A stretch of DNA of 64,000 bases from Citrobacter sp. Marseille-Q6884 (GTDB taxonomy: Bacteria; Pseudomonadota; Gammaproteobacteria; Enterobacterales; Enterobacteriaceae). Shown here one piece after another: positions 1 to 8,817 of the stretch (the first letter of the stretch is position 1; every line of letters starts with the position of its first letter). The position numbers and the translations under genes are program-made. The stretch is from assembly GCF_945906775.1 (NCBI RefSeq), contig NZ_CAMDRE010000002.1:62001-126000 (forward strand). Direction: 5' to 3'. The notes below the pieces were generated by a model. That model ran no database searches, had not been told where the DNA came from, and worked only from the letters and a program-made list of their open reading frames with translations.

Positions 1-810
1 CGTGCCTGGCGGGACGAGTGCCATCGACTGTGGTCGCGTGAATGGCATCCTGACGACGCGCCCGAAGTGGCGGGGCATCTCGATGCGCAGCTGGCAGAAT
101 ATGGCGACGCGCTGAATACCCGCCTGACCCAGACGCGGGTGCTGGGGCTGATAAACCAGCATACTGAAGATGACGCCATCGTGGTGGGGGCTGCAGGCTC
201 ATTACCGGGGGATCTACAGCGGCTGTGGCAGGTCAAAACGCCTGACAGTTATCACCTGGAATATGGCTACTCCTGCATGGGCTACGAGATTGCGGCGGCC
301 ATCGGGGCGAAGCTGGCAAAACCTGAGCAACCGGTTTACGCCATGGTCGGGGATGGTTCGTACATGATGCTGCACTCTGAGCTACAAACCGCGGTGCAGG
401 AGGGGATCAAGATAACCCTCTTGCTGTTTGATAACGCCAGCTTTGGCTGCATTAACAACCTGCAGATGGGACATGGTATGGGCAGTTTCGGCACGGAAAA
501 CCGCCATCGCAACCCACAGACCGGGCGGCTTGACGGACCGCTGGTGAAGGTGGATTTCGCTCAAAATGCCGAAAGCTATGGTTGTCGGGCATGGCGGGTT
601 AACGATGAACAAAGTCTGCTGGCGGCGCTGGAGGCCTCGCGTCATCACCCGGGACCGACGCTGCTGGACATCAAAGTGCTGCCGAAAACCATGACTCATG
701 ATTACGCGTCATGGTGGCGAACCGGCGATGCGCAGGTGGCGGAATCACCGGGCGTTCGCAGAGCTGCGGAGCAGACGCAGGCACAAGTGAAAAAAGCGCG
801 TCAGTATTAG
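1..810 (+). CDS. iolD: 3D-(3,5/4)-trihydroxycyclohexane-1,2-dione hydrolase, C-terminal part
   Basis: This is the last 269 codons of IolD, a thiamine-diphosphate enzyme that opens the inositol ring in the cytoplasm by hydrolysing trihydroxycyclohexanedione to 5-deoxyglucuronate. The frame is open from base 1, so the start lies left of the window. The visible part is the C-terminal TPP-binding domain. It has GYSCMGYEIAAAIGAKLA followed by VGDGSYMMLHSELQTA, ending about 25 residues later in FDN, the usual GDG...N cofactor motif. The other inositol genes follow on the same strand after a 337-base gap, so this gene may close one transcription unit. Family assignment is firm; the N-terminal half cannot be judged. 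Confidence 0.93.
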   Translation, partial: RAWRDECHRLWSREWHPDDAPEVAGHLDAQLAEYGDALNTRLTQTRVLGLINQHTEDDAIVVGAAGSLPGDLQRLWQVKTPDSYHLEYGYSCMGYEIAAAIGAKLAKPEQPVYAMVGDGSYMMLHSELQTAVQEGIKITLLLFDNASFGCINNLQMGHGMGSFGTENRHRNPQTGRLDGPLVKVDFAQNAESYGCRAWRVNDEQSLLAALEASRHHPGPTLLDIKVLPKTMTHDYASWWRTGDAQVAESPGVRRAAEQTQAQVKKARQY

Positions 811-900
811 CCTGACGCCGTCATTCGGCAAAACAGAACCGAAACAATGCCTGATAAGGCCTCACTTATCAGGCCAACAAACTGCCATCCGGCAAAACGG
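811..900. repeat. REP/BIME-like palindromic block downstream of iolD
   Basis: A perfect 10-bp inverted repeat GCCTGATAAG / CTTATCAGGC (849-858 and 865-874, 6-base loop) is flanked by two ATTCGGCAAAAC / ATCCGGCAAAAC-type pieces. This is the pattern of enterobacterial REP elements, which sit after genes, protect mRNA 3' ends and bind gyrase or IHF. No coding potential is seen. Confidence 0.7.
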
Positions 901-943
901 CTATAACGAAATTTTCATTTCATTTTCCTTCCTTCTTCACTTT

Positions 944-970
944 CACTCTCTTCTTCCTGGGAAGAGAGTG
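944..970 (+). terminator. 10-bp perfect stem-loop between iolD and iolG
   Basis: CACTCTCTTC (944-953) and GAAGAGAGTG (961-970) form a perfect 10-bp stem with a 7-base loop, followed by a weak T run (TGTTTTCC). It may be the iolD terminator or an operator dyad. The rest of 811-1147 is AT-rich with no gene; a second small dyad, AAATAAA-TGT-TTTATTT, lies at 1087-1103, about 45 bases before iolG, where a repressor such as IolR could act. Confidence 0.5.
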
Positions 971-1147
971 TGTTTTCCGCATAATGTTGCCGTTAATGTT
1001 GTGATGTTGATAACAGAATTTATCTCATTCATCTCAAAAGTGTTAACCTCCACTCAAAAACATAATTTTCACTATCCACAAAAATGAAATAAATGTTTTA
1101 TTTATAGTGTCGTTAGTTCACCGCATTCACCAACACCGGGAGCCGTT

Positions 1148-2134
1148 ATGTTTAACATTGCTTTACTGGGCGCTGGCCGAATTGGCCAGGTACATGCAGC
1201 TAACATCGCCAACCACACCGCGACCACCCTCTGGTCTGTGGTCGATCCGAATCAGGAATTTGCTACCCGCCTCGCGACACACTATCAGGCCCGTCTACAG
1301 AGCCTGGACGAGGCGATGACTGACCCGAATGTTCACGCCGTATTGATTGCCTCCGCGACGGATACCCACGCGGATCTGATTGAAATGGCTGCCCGTCACG
1401 GCAAAGCCATTTTTTGTGAAAAGCCTGTACACCTTGACCTTGCCCGCGTGCGCGATTGCCTGAAAGTGGTCAATGAGTACGACGTGCCGCTGTTCATCGG
1501 TTTTAACCGTCGTTTTGACCCACAGTTTCGTCGTGTGAAAACTGACGCGCAGGCCGGGCGTATCGGTAAGCCGGAATCCTTGCTGATTATCTCCCGCGAT
1601 CCGTCACCGCCGCCTGCTGAGTACGTGCGCGTTTCCGGCGGTATGTTCCGCGATATGACGATTCACGATTTTGATATGGCTCGCTTCATCATGGGTGAAG
1701 AGCCGGTGTCGGTGTACGCCCAGGGCAGTAATCTGGTGGATCCGGCCATTGGTGAGGCAGGGGACATTGACACCGCCTTTATCGTTCTGAAATACGCCTC
1801 TGGCGCGATGGCAACCATCGTTAACAGCCGCCGCTCTGCCTACGGTTACGACCAGCGTCTTGAGCTTCATGGCTCCGAAGGGCTGCTGTGCGCGGGAAAT
1901 ATTCTTGAAAACCAGGTTCAGCACTACGGCAAACAAGGCTGTACCAGCGCGCTGCCGGAGCACTTCTTCCTGCAACGCTACAAATCCGCCTATGCCGCGG
2001 AATGGGAACACTTTGTTGCCGTGCTGCGCGGCGAAGCGGTTCCGGATTGCAGCGGCGAAGATGGTGAACGTGCGCTGTACCTTGCGGATAAAGCGCTGGA
2101 ATCACTGCGTAGTCAGCGTGAGATCGTCCTCTAA
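1148..2134 (+). CDS. iolG: Inositol 2-dehydrogenase
   Basis: NAD-dependent oxidation of myo-inositol to 2-keto-myo-inositol (scyllo-inosose), the first catabolic step, in the cytoplasm. The 328-residue protein has the Gfo/Idh/MocA layout. An N-terminal Rossmann fold starts with GAGRIG (residues 8-13), the EKP motif is at 91-93 with Lys92 as catalytic lysine, and DMTIHDFDMARF (169-180) supplies the Asp and His of the Lys-Asp-His triad (Asp169/His173 spacing as in Bacillus IolG). The ATG follows a GGGAG site. It is the first gene after the regulatory gap and is followed 32 bases later by the importer genes. A second family member lies at 5753-6886; this copy has the more typical inositol dehydrogenase signature. 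Confidence 0.92.
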   Translation: MFNIALLGAGRIGQVHAANIANHTATTLWSVVDPNQEFATRLATHYQARLQSLDEAMTDPNVHAVLIASATDTHADLIEMAARHGKAIFCEKPVHLDLARVRDCLKVVNEYDVPLFIGFNRRFDPQFRRVKTDAQAGRIGKPESLLIISRDPSPPPAEYVRVSGGMFRDMTIHDFDMARFIMGEEPVSVYAQGSNLVDPAIGEAGDIDTAFIVLKYASGAMATIVNSRRSAYGYDQRLELHGSEGLLCAGNILENQVQHYGKQGCTSALPEHFFLQRYKSAYAAEWEHFVAVLRGEAVPDCSGEDGERALYLADKALESLRSQREIVL

Positions 2135-2166
2135 ACCACCACTACCCTACCCAGAGAGACATAATA

Positions 2167-3096
2167 ATGAAAAAACTGATCTTAGCCGCCCTCATCGCCA
2201 TGACATCCGGGGCAGCCATCGCCGAAAACGAGCAAATTGTTTTCAGTACGCCAAACCTGGCGATGCCGTTTGAAGTTCACATGCAGCGTACGGCGGTCAA
2301 AGCCGCAAAAGAGATGGGCGTCAATTTGCAGGTGCTGGATGGACAGGGCAGTTCCCCGAAACAGGTGGCTGACCTGGAAAACGCCATAACCCGTGGAGCA
2401 CAGGGGTTTATTGTTTCGCCGAACGATGTCAACGCGGTGTCCAGCGCGGTCGATGAAATTCAGGATGCGAAACTGCCTGTTGTGACACTTGACCGCTCCG
2501 TTGACAGCCAGAAGAAAGTGCCGCACTTCGGCGCTAATAACTACAAAGGCGGTCAGGCCATTGGCGACTTCGTAAAAACCAAATTCCCTGACGGGGCGGA
2601 CATCATTCTGCTGACCGGCCAGCCAGGCTCTTCCTCCAACATTGAACGTACTAAAGGGATCCGTGACAGCCTGAAGGCGGGCGGCGAGAAGTACAAGATC
2701 GTTGCCGATCAGACCGGTAACTGGATGCGTTCAGAAGGGATGCGCATTGTCGAAAGCGTCCTGCCTTCGCTGCCTAAACGACCTCAGGTGATCCTCTCCG
2801 CTAACGACGACATGGCGCTGGGCGCTATTGAAGCCTTGCAGAGCCAGGGGGTGAAGCCGGGTGAAATTCTGGTGACGGGGTTCGATGCCGTGCCGGAAGC
2901 GCTGGCGCGTGTGCGTGACGGCTGGCTGGCGGTGACGGCGGATCAACGTCCGGGCTTTGCGGTGAAAACCGCGATGACCCAACTGGTGGGCAGCGTACGC
3001 GAGAAGAAAGCCATCACCGGTGCGGACTACCCGCCAACGCTGATTACCAAAGAGAACCTGCAGCAGGCTGAGCGGATCGGTGAGGCCGGTAATTGA
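2167..3096 (+). CDS. Sugar (inositol) ABC transporter periplasmic binding protein
   Basis: A 309-residue periplasmic ligand-binding protein of the RbsB class (Peripla_BP_4). A typical signal peptide is present: KK, a hydrophobic core and cleavage around AIA-EN near residue 20. The mature part carries two alternating lobes with conserved features such as the GFDAVPEAL segment in the second lobe. The ligand is probably myo-inositol or a related cyclitol, inferred only from the surrounding iol genes. It heads a binding protein-ATPase-permease set. An 8-bp hairpin directly after its stop codon may stabilise the upstream mRNA and keep this protein in excess over the membrane parts. Confidence 0.88.
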   Translation: MKKLILAALIAMTSGAAIAENEQIVFSTPNLAMPFEVHMQRTAVKAAKEMGVNLQVLDGQGSSPKQVADLENAITRGAQGFIVSPNDVNAVSSAVDEIQDAKLPVVTLDRSVDSQKKVPHFGANNYKGGQAIGDFVKTKFPDGADIILLTGQPGSSSNIERTKGIRDSLKAGGEKYKIVADQTGNWMRSEGMRIVESVLPSLPKRPQVILSANDDMALGAIEALQSQGVKPGEILVTGFDAVPEALARVRDGWLAVTADQRPGFAVKTAMTQLVGSVREKKAITGADYPPTLITKENLQQAERIGEAGN

Positions 3097-3111
3097 TTCA
3101 GTGTATGTCCA

Positions 3112-3132
3112 GAGCCGCCCTCAAGGCGGCTC
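3112..3132 (+). promoter_or_regulatory. Intercistronic hairpin after the binding-protein gene
   Basis: GAGCCGCC (3112-3119) and GGCGGCTC (3125-3132) pair perfectly around a 5-base loop with no T run behind. Such hairpins between a binding-protein gene and its ATPase/permease genes act as 3'-exonuclease barriers in other ABC operons (known for malE-malF). Here the role is inferred. Confidence 0.6.
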
Positions 3133-3154
3133 ACTATGAAGGAGGAGCAGGCCG

Positions 3155-4702
3155 ATGTCGCAACCCTTACTGAAAGTGACCGACCTGGCAAAAAGTTTTT
3201 CCGGCGTCTGGGCGCTGACCAGTGCCCAACTGTCCGTCGGGACGGGTGAAATTCACGCGCTGCTGGGTGAGAACGGAGCCGGTAAATCGACGCTGTTGAA
3301 GGCGCTGGCGGGCGCTCAACCACAAACGCGCGGTGAAATCTGGTTCAACGGCGAAACGCTGTCGGTAGAGGATTCTCCGGTCGAGCGACAGAACAAGGGT
3401 ATTATCACGATCTATCAGGAATTTAACCTGCTGCCCAATATGACCGTCGCGGAAAATATGTTTCTGGGTCGTGAGCCACGCAAACGCAACGTTATCGTCG
3501 ATGAAAAAGCGGTGAACCAGGAAGCGCAAGTGATTCTGGATTACCTGCAACTGAACGTTGCCCCGACCACGCCGGTTGCCCGCCTCAGTGTGGCGCAGCA
3601 GCAAATGGTGGAGATCGCCCGGGCGCTGACGCTGAACGCGAAGCTGATCATTATGGATGAGCCTTCCGCCGCGTTGAGCGACAGTGAAGTGGAAAGCCTG
3701 CACCGCGTAGTGCGGGAACTGAAAGGGCGTGGCGTGAGCATTATTTATGTCACCCACCGCCTGCACGAAGTTTTTCAGCTCTGCGACCAGTTTACCGTCT
3801 TCCAGGATGGCCGTTTTACCGGTACCGGCGCGGTCGCCAGTACCACGGTTGAGCAACTGATTCGCCTGATGGTTGGACGTGATGTGGCCTTTAATCGCCG
3901 TCCTTCCAGCGAAACGCATCATGAAAATAAACCTGTCCGCCTGGCGGTGAAGGGGCTGAGCCGTGAAAAGCCGCCGTTAGATCCGCATGGCATTGCGCTG
4001 CACGACATCAGCTTCCATGTTCACGCAGGAGAAGTGTTAGGGATTGCCGGGCTGGTGGGCGCAGGACGTACCGAGGTTGCACGTTGTCTGTTTGGCGCCG
4101 ATGGCTTTACCTCAGGGACCTTTGAGCTGGACGGCGTACCGTATCAGCCGCGCGACCCGCTTTACGCGCTGGATCATGGGCTGGCGCTGGTGCCGGAAGA
4201 TCGCAAAAAAGAGGGGGCGGTACTGGGGCTGTCGATTCGTGACAACCTGTCGCTCTCTTGCCTCTCTTCTCTGTTGCACTGGCGGTGGTTCGTCAACACC
4301 CGCAAAGAGGACGACCTGATTGAGTCCTACCGCCAGGCGCTGCAGATCAAAATGGTCAACAGCGCCCAGGAAGTGCGCAAGCTCTCCGGTGGGAATCAGC
4401 AAAAAGTGATCCTGGCGCGCTGCATGGCGCTGAACCCACGGGTGTTGATCGTGGATGAGCCGACGCGCGGCATCGATGTTGGCACGAAATCAGAAGTGCA
4501 TCAGGTGCTGTTTGATATGGCGAAAAAGGGCGTTGCCGTGATCGTGATCTCCTCCGATCTGCCTGAGGTGATGGCGGTGTCCGATCGGATCATCACGCTC
4601 AGTGAAGGCCGGGTCACCGGCGAGATCCACGGTGACGACGCTAACGAAGAGCGGCTTATGACGATGATGGCCATCAACCACAACGCCCTGAACGCGGCAT
4701 AA
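3155..4702 (+). CDS. Sugar (inositol) ABC transporter ATP-binding protein, double ATPase
   Basis: A 515-residue tandem ATPase of the RbsA/MglA class that energises uptake at the inner membrane. The first domain has Walker A GENGAGKST (38-46), an LSVAQQQ signature and Walker B LIIMDEP. The second has a degenerate Walker A (GLVGAGRTE, lysine replaced), a canonical LSGGNQQ signature and VLIVDEPTRGID. One intact and one degenerate site is normal for this class. A GGAGGAG site sits 7 bases before the ATG. It lies 11 bases before the permease gene. The substrate is inferred from context. Confidence 0.92.
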   Translation: MSQPLLKVTDLAKSFSGVWALTSAQLSVGTGEIHALLGENGAGKSTLLKALAGAQPQTRGEIWFNGETLSVEDSPVERQNKGIITIYQEFNLLPNMTVAENMFLGREPRKRNVIVDEKAVNQEAQVILDYLQLNVAPTTPVARLSVAQQQMVEIARALTLNAKLIIMDEPSAALSDSEVESLHRVVRELKGRGVSIIYVTHRLHEVFQLCDQFTVFQDGRFTGTGAVASTTVEQLIRLMVGRDVAFNRRPSSETHHENKPVRLAVKGLSREKPPLDPHGIALHDISFHVHAGEVLGIAGLVGAGRTEVARCLFGADGFTSGTFELDGVPYQPRDPLYALDHGLALVPEDRKKEGAVLGLSIRDNLSLSCLSSLLHWRWFVNTRKEDDLIESYRQALQIKMVNSAQEVRKLSGGNQQKVILARCMALNPRVLIVDEPTRGIDVGTKSEVHQVLFDMAKKGVAVIVISSDLPEVMAVSDRIITLSEGRVTGEIHGDDANEERLMTMMAINHNALNAA

Positions 4703-4713
4703 CGGAGTTTCTC

Positions 4714-5742
4714 ATGACGCAGATAATTTCTAAAACGCAGACCCCGGTCAAACGTGCCGGACGCATCGATCCCATCGCCTTTTTCGAGCGTTTCGGGGTG
4801 CTGATTTTCATGATCCTGTTGCTGATTTTCTTCCAGTCCCAGAACAGCAATTTTCTCTCTGAACGTAATATTTTCAACATCCTGACCGAAGTCTCCATCT
4901 ACGGGATCATGGCGGTGGGGATGACATTCGTCATTCTGACCGCCGGGATCGACCTCTCCGTCGGATCAATCCTGGCGGTCTGCGCCATGACCGCCGCGTA
5001 TGTCATTAAAGGCGACAACTTCACGACCGTTGATCCCAATGCCTGGGGAGGCATGAGCTGGTTAATTGGGCTTGGGATTTGTCTGGCAATGGGCACGGTC
5101 ATTGGCTTTCTGCATGGCCTTGGCGTGACCCGCCTGCGCCTGCCGCCGTTTATTGTCACCCTCGGCGGGATGACCATCTGGCGCGGTCTGACGCTGGTGA
5201 TCAACGACGGCGCGCCAATTGCCGGTTTCGATCCTGGCTATCGCTGGTGGGGGCGAGGCGAACTGCTCGGTATCTCCATTCCTATCTGGATCTTCGCGCT
5301 GGTGGCAATTGGCGGCTATCTGGCGCTGCATAAAACCCGTTGGGGTCGCTTTGTCTACGCCATCGGCGGCAACCCGGAGGCCGCGCGTCTTGCCGGGGTC
5401 AACGTCAAGCGTGTGCTGGTGAGCGTCTATGTGATGATTGGCTGCCTCGCAGGGCTGGCGGGCTTCATCCTCAGTGCGCGCCTGGGAAGCGCGGAAGCGG
5501 TTGCCGGGATCTCGTTCGAGCTACGCGTCATCGCCTCGGTGGTCATTGGCGGCACCTCGCTGATGGGCGGTTACGGGCGTATCGGCGGCACCATTATCGG
5601 CTCCATCATCATGGGCATTCTGATTAACGGCCTCGTGCTGATGAACGTTTCGGCTTACTACCAGCAAATCATCACCGGGTTAATTATCGTTCTGGCTGTG
5701 GCGTTTGACACCTATGCCAAGAGCCGTCGCGGCGCATTGTGA
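4714..5742 (+). CDS. Sugar (inositol) ABC transporter permease
   Basis: A 342-residue inner-membrane permease of the BPD_transp_2 (RbsC) family with about eight to ten hydrophobic segments. The cytoplasmic N-terminus runs to about residue 30, and TAGIDLSVGS and VIGGTSLMGGYGRIGGT are family hallmarks. It completes the importer with the two genes upstream; 11 bases separate it from the ATPase and 10 from the next gene, so they are co-transcribed. Inositol as substrate is inferred. No IolT-type major facilitator gene is seen in the window. Confidence 0.92.
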   Translation: MTQIISKTQTPVKRAGRIDPIAFFERFGVLIFMILLLIFFQSQNSNFLSERNIFNILTEVSIYGIMAVGMTFVILTAGIDLSVGSILAVCAMTAAYVIKGDNFTTVDPNAWGGMSWLIGLGICLAMGTVIGFLHGLGVTRLRLPPFIVTLGGMTIWRGLTLVINDGAPIAGFDPGYRWWGRGELLGISIPIWIFALVAIGGYLALHKTRWGRFVYAIGGNPEAARLAGVNVKRVLVSVYVMIGCLAGLAGFILSARLGSAEAVAGISFELRVIASVVIGGTSLMGGYGRIGGTIIGSIIMGILINGLVLMNVSAYYQQIITGLIIVLAVAFDTYAKSRRGAL

Positions 5743-5752
5743 GGAATAAAGG

Positions 5753-6886
5753 ATGAAAGAAGTACGCATTGGATTGATCGGCACCGGGTATATCGGCAAG
5801 GCACATGCCATCGCCTATGCCCAGGCGCCGACGGTTTTCAACCTGCGCGGCAAGCTGGTGCGCGAGATGGTGGCGGAAGTGACGCCGGAACTGGCGACAG
5901 AACGGGCGCAGGCCTTTGGCTTCAACCGCTCAACGGGAGACTGGCGCGCGCTGGTGGCCGATCCGGCAATTGATGTTGTGGATATTTGCTCGCCCAATCA
6001 TCTGCATAAAGAGATGGCGCTGGAAGCGATTCGCCACGGCAAACACGTCTATTCGGAAAAACCGCTGGCGCTGAATGCCCATGACGCCCGTGAAATGGTA
6101 GAGGCTGCGAAGCGGGCAGGCGTGAAAACGCTGGTGGGCTTCAACTACATGAAGAACCCGACGGCACAGCTGGCGAAAGAGATCATCGCCCGTGGCGAAA
6201 TTGGTGAGGTGATTCATTTCTACGGCACGCATAACGAAGACTATATGGCTGACCCGCTTTCACCGATTCACTGGCACTGCTTTAAAGAGACCGCGGGTCT
6301 GGGGGCGTTGGGGGATCTGGCCGCGCATATCGTCAATATGGCGCAGTACCTGGTGGGGGATATTCAACAGGTGTGCGGTGACCTGAAAATTGTCGTGCCG
6401 GAGCGGCCAGCAAAGGCGGGATCATCGCAAAGGGTCGCAGTGGAAAATGAGGATCAGGCACATGCCATGGTGCGCTTTGCGGGCGGCGCGCAAGGGGTAA
6501 TTGAAACTTCCCGCGTCGCCTGTGGCCGCAAGATGGGGCTGTCGTACGTGATTACCGGCACCAAAGGCGCCATCAGTTTCACCCAGGAGCGGATGGCTGA
6601 ACTGAAGCTCTATCTGCATGACGACCCGGTGAACCGCCAGGGATTTCGCACGCTGCTCGTGGGGCCGGCGCACCCGGACTACGCCGCATTTTGCATGGGC
6701 GCGGGGCACGGTATCGGCTTTAACGATCAGAAAACGGTGGAAGTGCGCGATCTGGTTGATGGTATCGCCGCGGATATACCGATGTGGCCGGACTTCGAAG
6801 AGGGCTGGAAAGTCTCGCGCGTGCTTGATGCGATTGCACTTTCACACCAGGAAGGCCGCTGGCTGAACGTGAACGACATTGTCTGA
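5753..6886 (+). CDS. Gfo/Idh/MocA-family oxidoreductase, second inositol dehydrogenase-like protein
   Basis: A 377-residue NAD(P)-dependent oxidoreductase. GTGYIG (10-15) is the nucleotide-binding turn, EKP is at 102-104, and GALGDLAAH (about 185-192) gives the Asp and His expected of the catalytic triad. It is about 50 residues longer than the upstream iolG product, with an extended C-terminal beta domain. In the operon it may act on scyllo-inositol or another stereoisomer, or on a substituted cyclitol, as IolW/IolX-type enzymes do in Bacillus. That is inference; the sequence fixes only the family. It lies 10 bases after the permease gene. Confidence 0.85.
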   Translation: MKEVRIGLIGTGYIGKAHAIAYAQAPTVFNLRGKLVREMVAEVTPELATERAQAFGFNRSTGDWRALVADPAIDVVDICSPNHLHKEMALEAIRHGKHVYSEKPLALNAHDAREMVEAAKRAGVKTLVGFNYMKNPTAQLAKEIIARGEIGEVIHFYGTHNEDYMADPLSPIHWHCFKETAGLGALGDLAAHIVNMAQYLVGDIQQVCGDLKIVVPERPAKAGSSQRVAVENEDQAHAMVRFAGGAQGVIETSRVACGRKMGLSYVITGTKGAISFTQERMAELKLYLHDDPVNRQGFRTLLVGPAHPDYAAFCMGAGHGIGFNDQKTVEVRDLVDGIAADIPMWPDFEEGWKVSRVLDAIALSHQEGRWLNVNDIV

Positions 6887-6898
6887 TGAGGTATCAAC

Positions 6899-8803
6899 GT
6901 GGAAAAGCAGTTTGATCTGATATGCATGGGCCGCGTGGCGGTTGATCTCTACAGTCAGCAGATTGGCGCGCGTCTGGAGGATGTCTCGAGTTTTGCCAAA
7001 TATCTCGGCGGCTCGTCCGGCAATGTGGCCTACGGCACGGCGCGTCAGGGGCTGCGCTCGTCAATGCTGGCGCGCGTTGGCGATGAACATATGGGGCGCT
7101 TCCTGCGTGAAGAGTTAAATCAGGTAGGCTGCGATACCAGCCATCTGATCACCGATAAAGAACGCCTGACGGCGCTGGTGCTACTCGGCATTAAAGACCG
7201 GGACACCTTTCCCCTGATTTTTTACCGTGATAACTGCGCGGATATGGCGATTACCGCCAGCGATGTTGATGAAAACTACATTGCCTCCGCACGTTGTCTT
7301 GCCATCACCGGGTCACATCTTTCTCATCCGCACACCCGTGAAGCGGTGCTGACGGCGCTGAACTATGCCCGCCGCCACGGCGTACGTACGGTATTGGATA
7401 TCGACTACCGTCCGGTACTGTGGGGGCTGACCTCATTGGGGGACGGCGAAACGCGTTTTATCGCTGCCGATCAGGTGACCCGCCAGTTACAGGACGTGTT
7501 GCATCTGTTTGATGTCATCGTCGGCACCGAGGAGGAGTTCCACATTGCAGGCGGCAGCACCGATACCCTACAGGCGCTGGCGCAGGTGCGGGCGGTAAGT
7601 CAGGCCGCACTGGTCTGCAAACGCGGTGCGCTGGGCTGCTCAGTCTATACCGACGCCATCCCGCCACGTCTGGATGATGGCCTGACGGTGACCGGTGTGC
7701 GCGTGGAAGTGCTTAATGTCCTCGGCGCGGGCGATGCTTTTATGTCCGGTTTGCTGCGCGGCTATCTGAACGATGAAGGCTGGGAACAGGCGTGTCGCTA
7801 TGCCAACGCTTGCGGTGCGCTGGTGGTCTCGCGCCACGGCTGTGCGCCCGCAATGCCGAGCAAAATTGAACTGGATGATTATCTCTCGCGTGCGGCGCTC
7901 GTTCCGCGCCCGGATCTCGACCCGCATCTTAACCATTTGCATCGCGTTACCACCCGCCGACGCACATGGCCGGAACTGTGCGTGATGGCCTTCGATCACC
8001 GCAGCCAGCTTGAGGAGATGGCGTTGCAGTGCGGCGCATCGTTAAAACGCATCCCGGCGTTGAAGCAACTGATCCTGCGGGCCAGCCGTGAGGCGGCAAA
8101 CCGTGCCGGGCTGGATGGAAAAGCGGGGTTGTTGTGCGACGGCACGTTTGGTCAGGACGCGCTGAATACGATTACCGGTGAAGGGTGGTGGATTGGACGT
8201 CCGATTGAGCTGCCGGGCTCGCGGCCTCTGGAGATGGAGCACGGCAATATCGGCACGCAACTCATCAGTTGGCCGCAGGAGCATGTGGTGAAATGCCTGG
8301 TCTTTTTCCACCCGGAAGATGCCCACGGTCTGCGCCTGGAGCAGGAACAAAAAATCGCCGAGGTATACCACGCCTGCTGCCAGTCCGGTCATGAACTGCT
8401 GCTGGAGGTGATCCTGCCTGCCAGCATGCCGCGCAGCGATGAACTGTATCTGCGCGCCGTTTCCCGTTTTTACAACCTGGGGATTTACCCCGACTGGTGG
8501 AAGCTGCCGCCGCTCTCTGCTTCGGGCTGGACGGCGCTGAGCGAGATTATCGAACGCCGTGACCCGCACTGTCGCGGGGTGGTGATCTTAGGCCTGGATG
8601 CTCCGGCAGAGCAGTTGCGCGCTGACTTCAAAGCCGCGGCAGGTCAGGGGCTGGTAAAAGGATTCGCCGTGGGGCGCACGTTGTTTGGCGATGCCTCCCG
8701 CGCGTGGTTGAAACACGATATTGATGATGCCGAGCTGGTGGCGCGCATCCGGGACAACTACCTGCAGCTTATCGCCTGGTGGCGTGAGCGCGGACAAGCA
8801 TAA
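6899..8803 (+). CDS. iolC: Bifunctional 5-dehydro-2-deoxygluconokinase / DUF2090 (aldolase-type) protein
   Basis: A 634-residue fusion. Residues 1 to about 320 are a PfkB-family sugar kinase, with GGSSGNVA near 37-44 and GAGDAF at 276-281 holding the catalytic Asp279. This part phosphorylates 2-deoxy-5-keto-gluconate. Residues from about 335 to the end form the DUF2090 domain, beginning with CVMAFDHRSQLEEMA. This TIM-barrel region is thought to cleave the phosphorylated product to dihydroxyacetone phosphate and malonate semialdehyde, replacing a separate IolJ. The start is GTG at 6899, preceded by GATGAGG; no better ATG exists. Fused IolC is common in proteobacteria. The aldolase role is from family annotation, not shown here. 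Confidence 0.9.
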   Translation: MEKQFDLICMGRVAVDLYSQQIGARLEDVSSFAKYLGGSSGNVAYGTARQGLRSSMLARVGDEHMGRFLREELNQVGCDTSHLITDKERLTALVLLGIKDRDTFPLIFYRDNCADMAITASDVDENYIASARCLAITGSHLSHPHTREAVLTALNYARRHGVRTVLDIDYRPVLWGLTSLGDGETRFIAADQVTRQLQDVLHLFDVIVGTEEEFHIAGGSTDTLQALAQVRAVSQAALVCKRGALGCSVYTDAIPPRLDDGLTVTGVRVEVLNVLGAGDAFMSGLLRGYLNDEGWEQACRYANACGALVVSRHGCAPAMPSKIELDDYLSRAALVPRPDLDPHLNHLHRVTTRRRTWPELCVMAFDHRSQLEEMALQCGASLKRIPALKQLILRASREAANRAGLDGKAGLLCDGTFGQDALNTITGEGWWIGRPIELPGSRPLEMEHGNIGTQLISWPQEHVVKCLVFFHPEDAHGLRLEQEQKIAEVYHACCQSGHELLLEVILPASMPRSDELYLRAVSRFYNLGIYPDWWKLPPLSASGWTALSEIIERRDPHCRGVVILGLDAPAEQLRADFKAAAGQGLVKGFAVGRTLFGDASRAWLKHDIDDAELVARIRDNYLQLIAWWRERGQA

Positions 8804-8817
8804 TTCAGGAGATAAAA

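Noticed and set aside
3167..3922. 251-aa frame on the - strand inside the ABC ATPase gene
   Set aside because: Antisense shadow of a gene with clear Walker and signature motifs.
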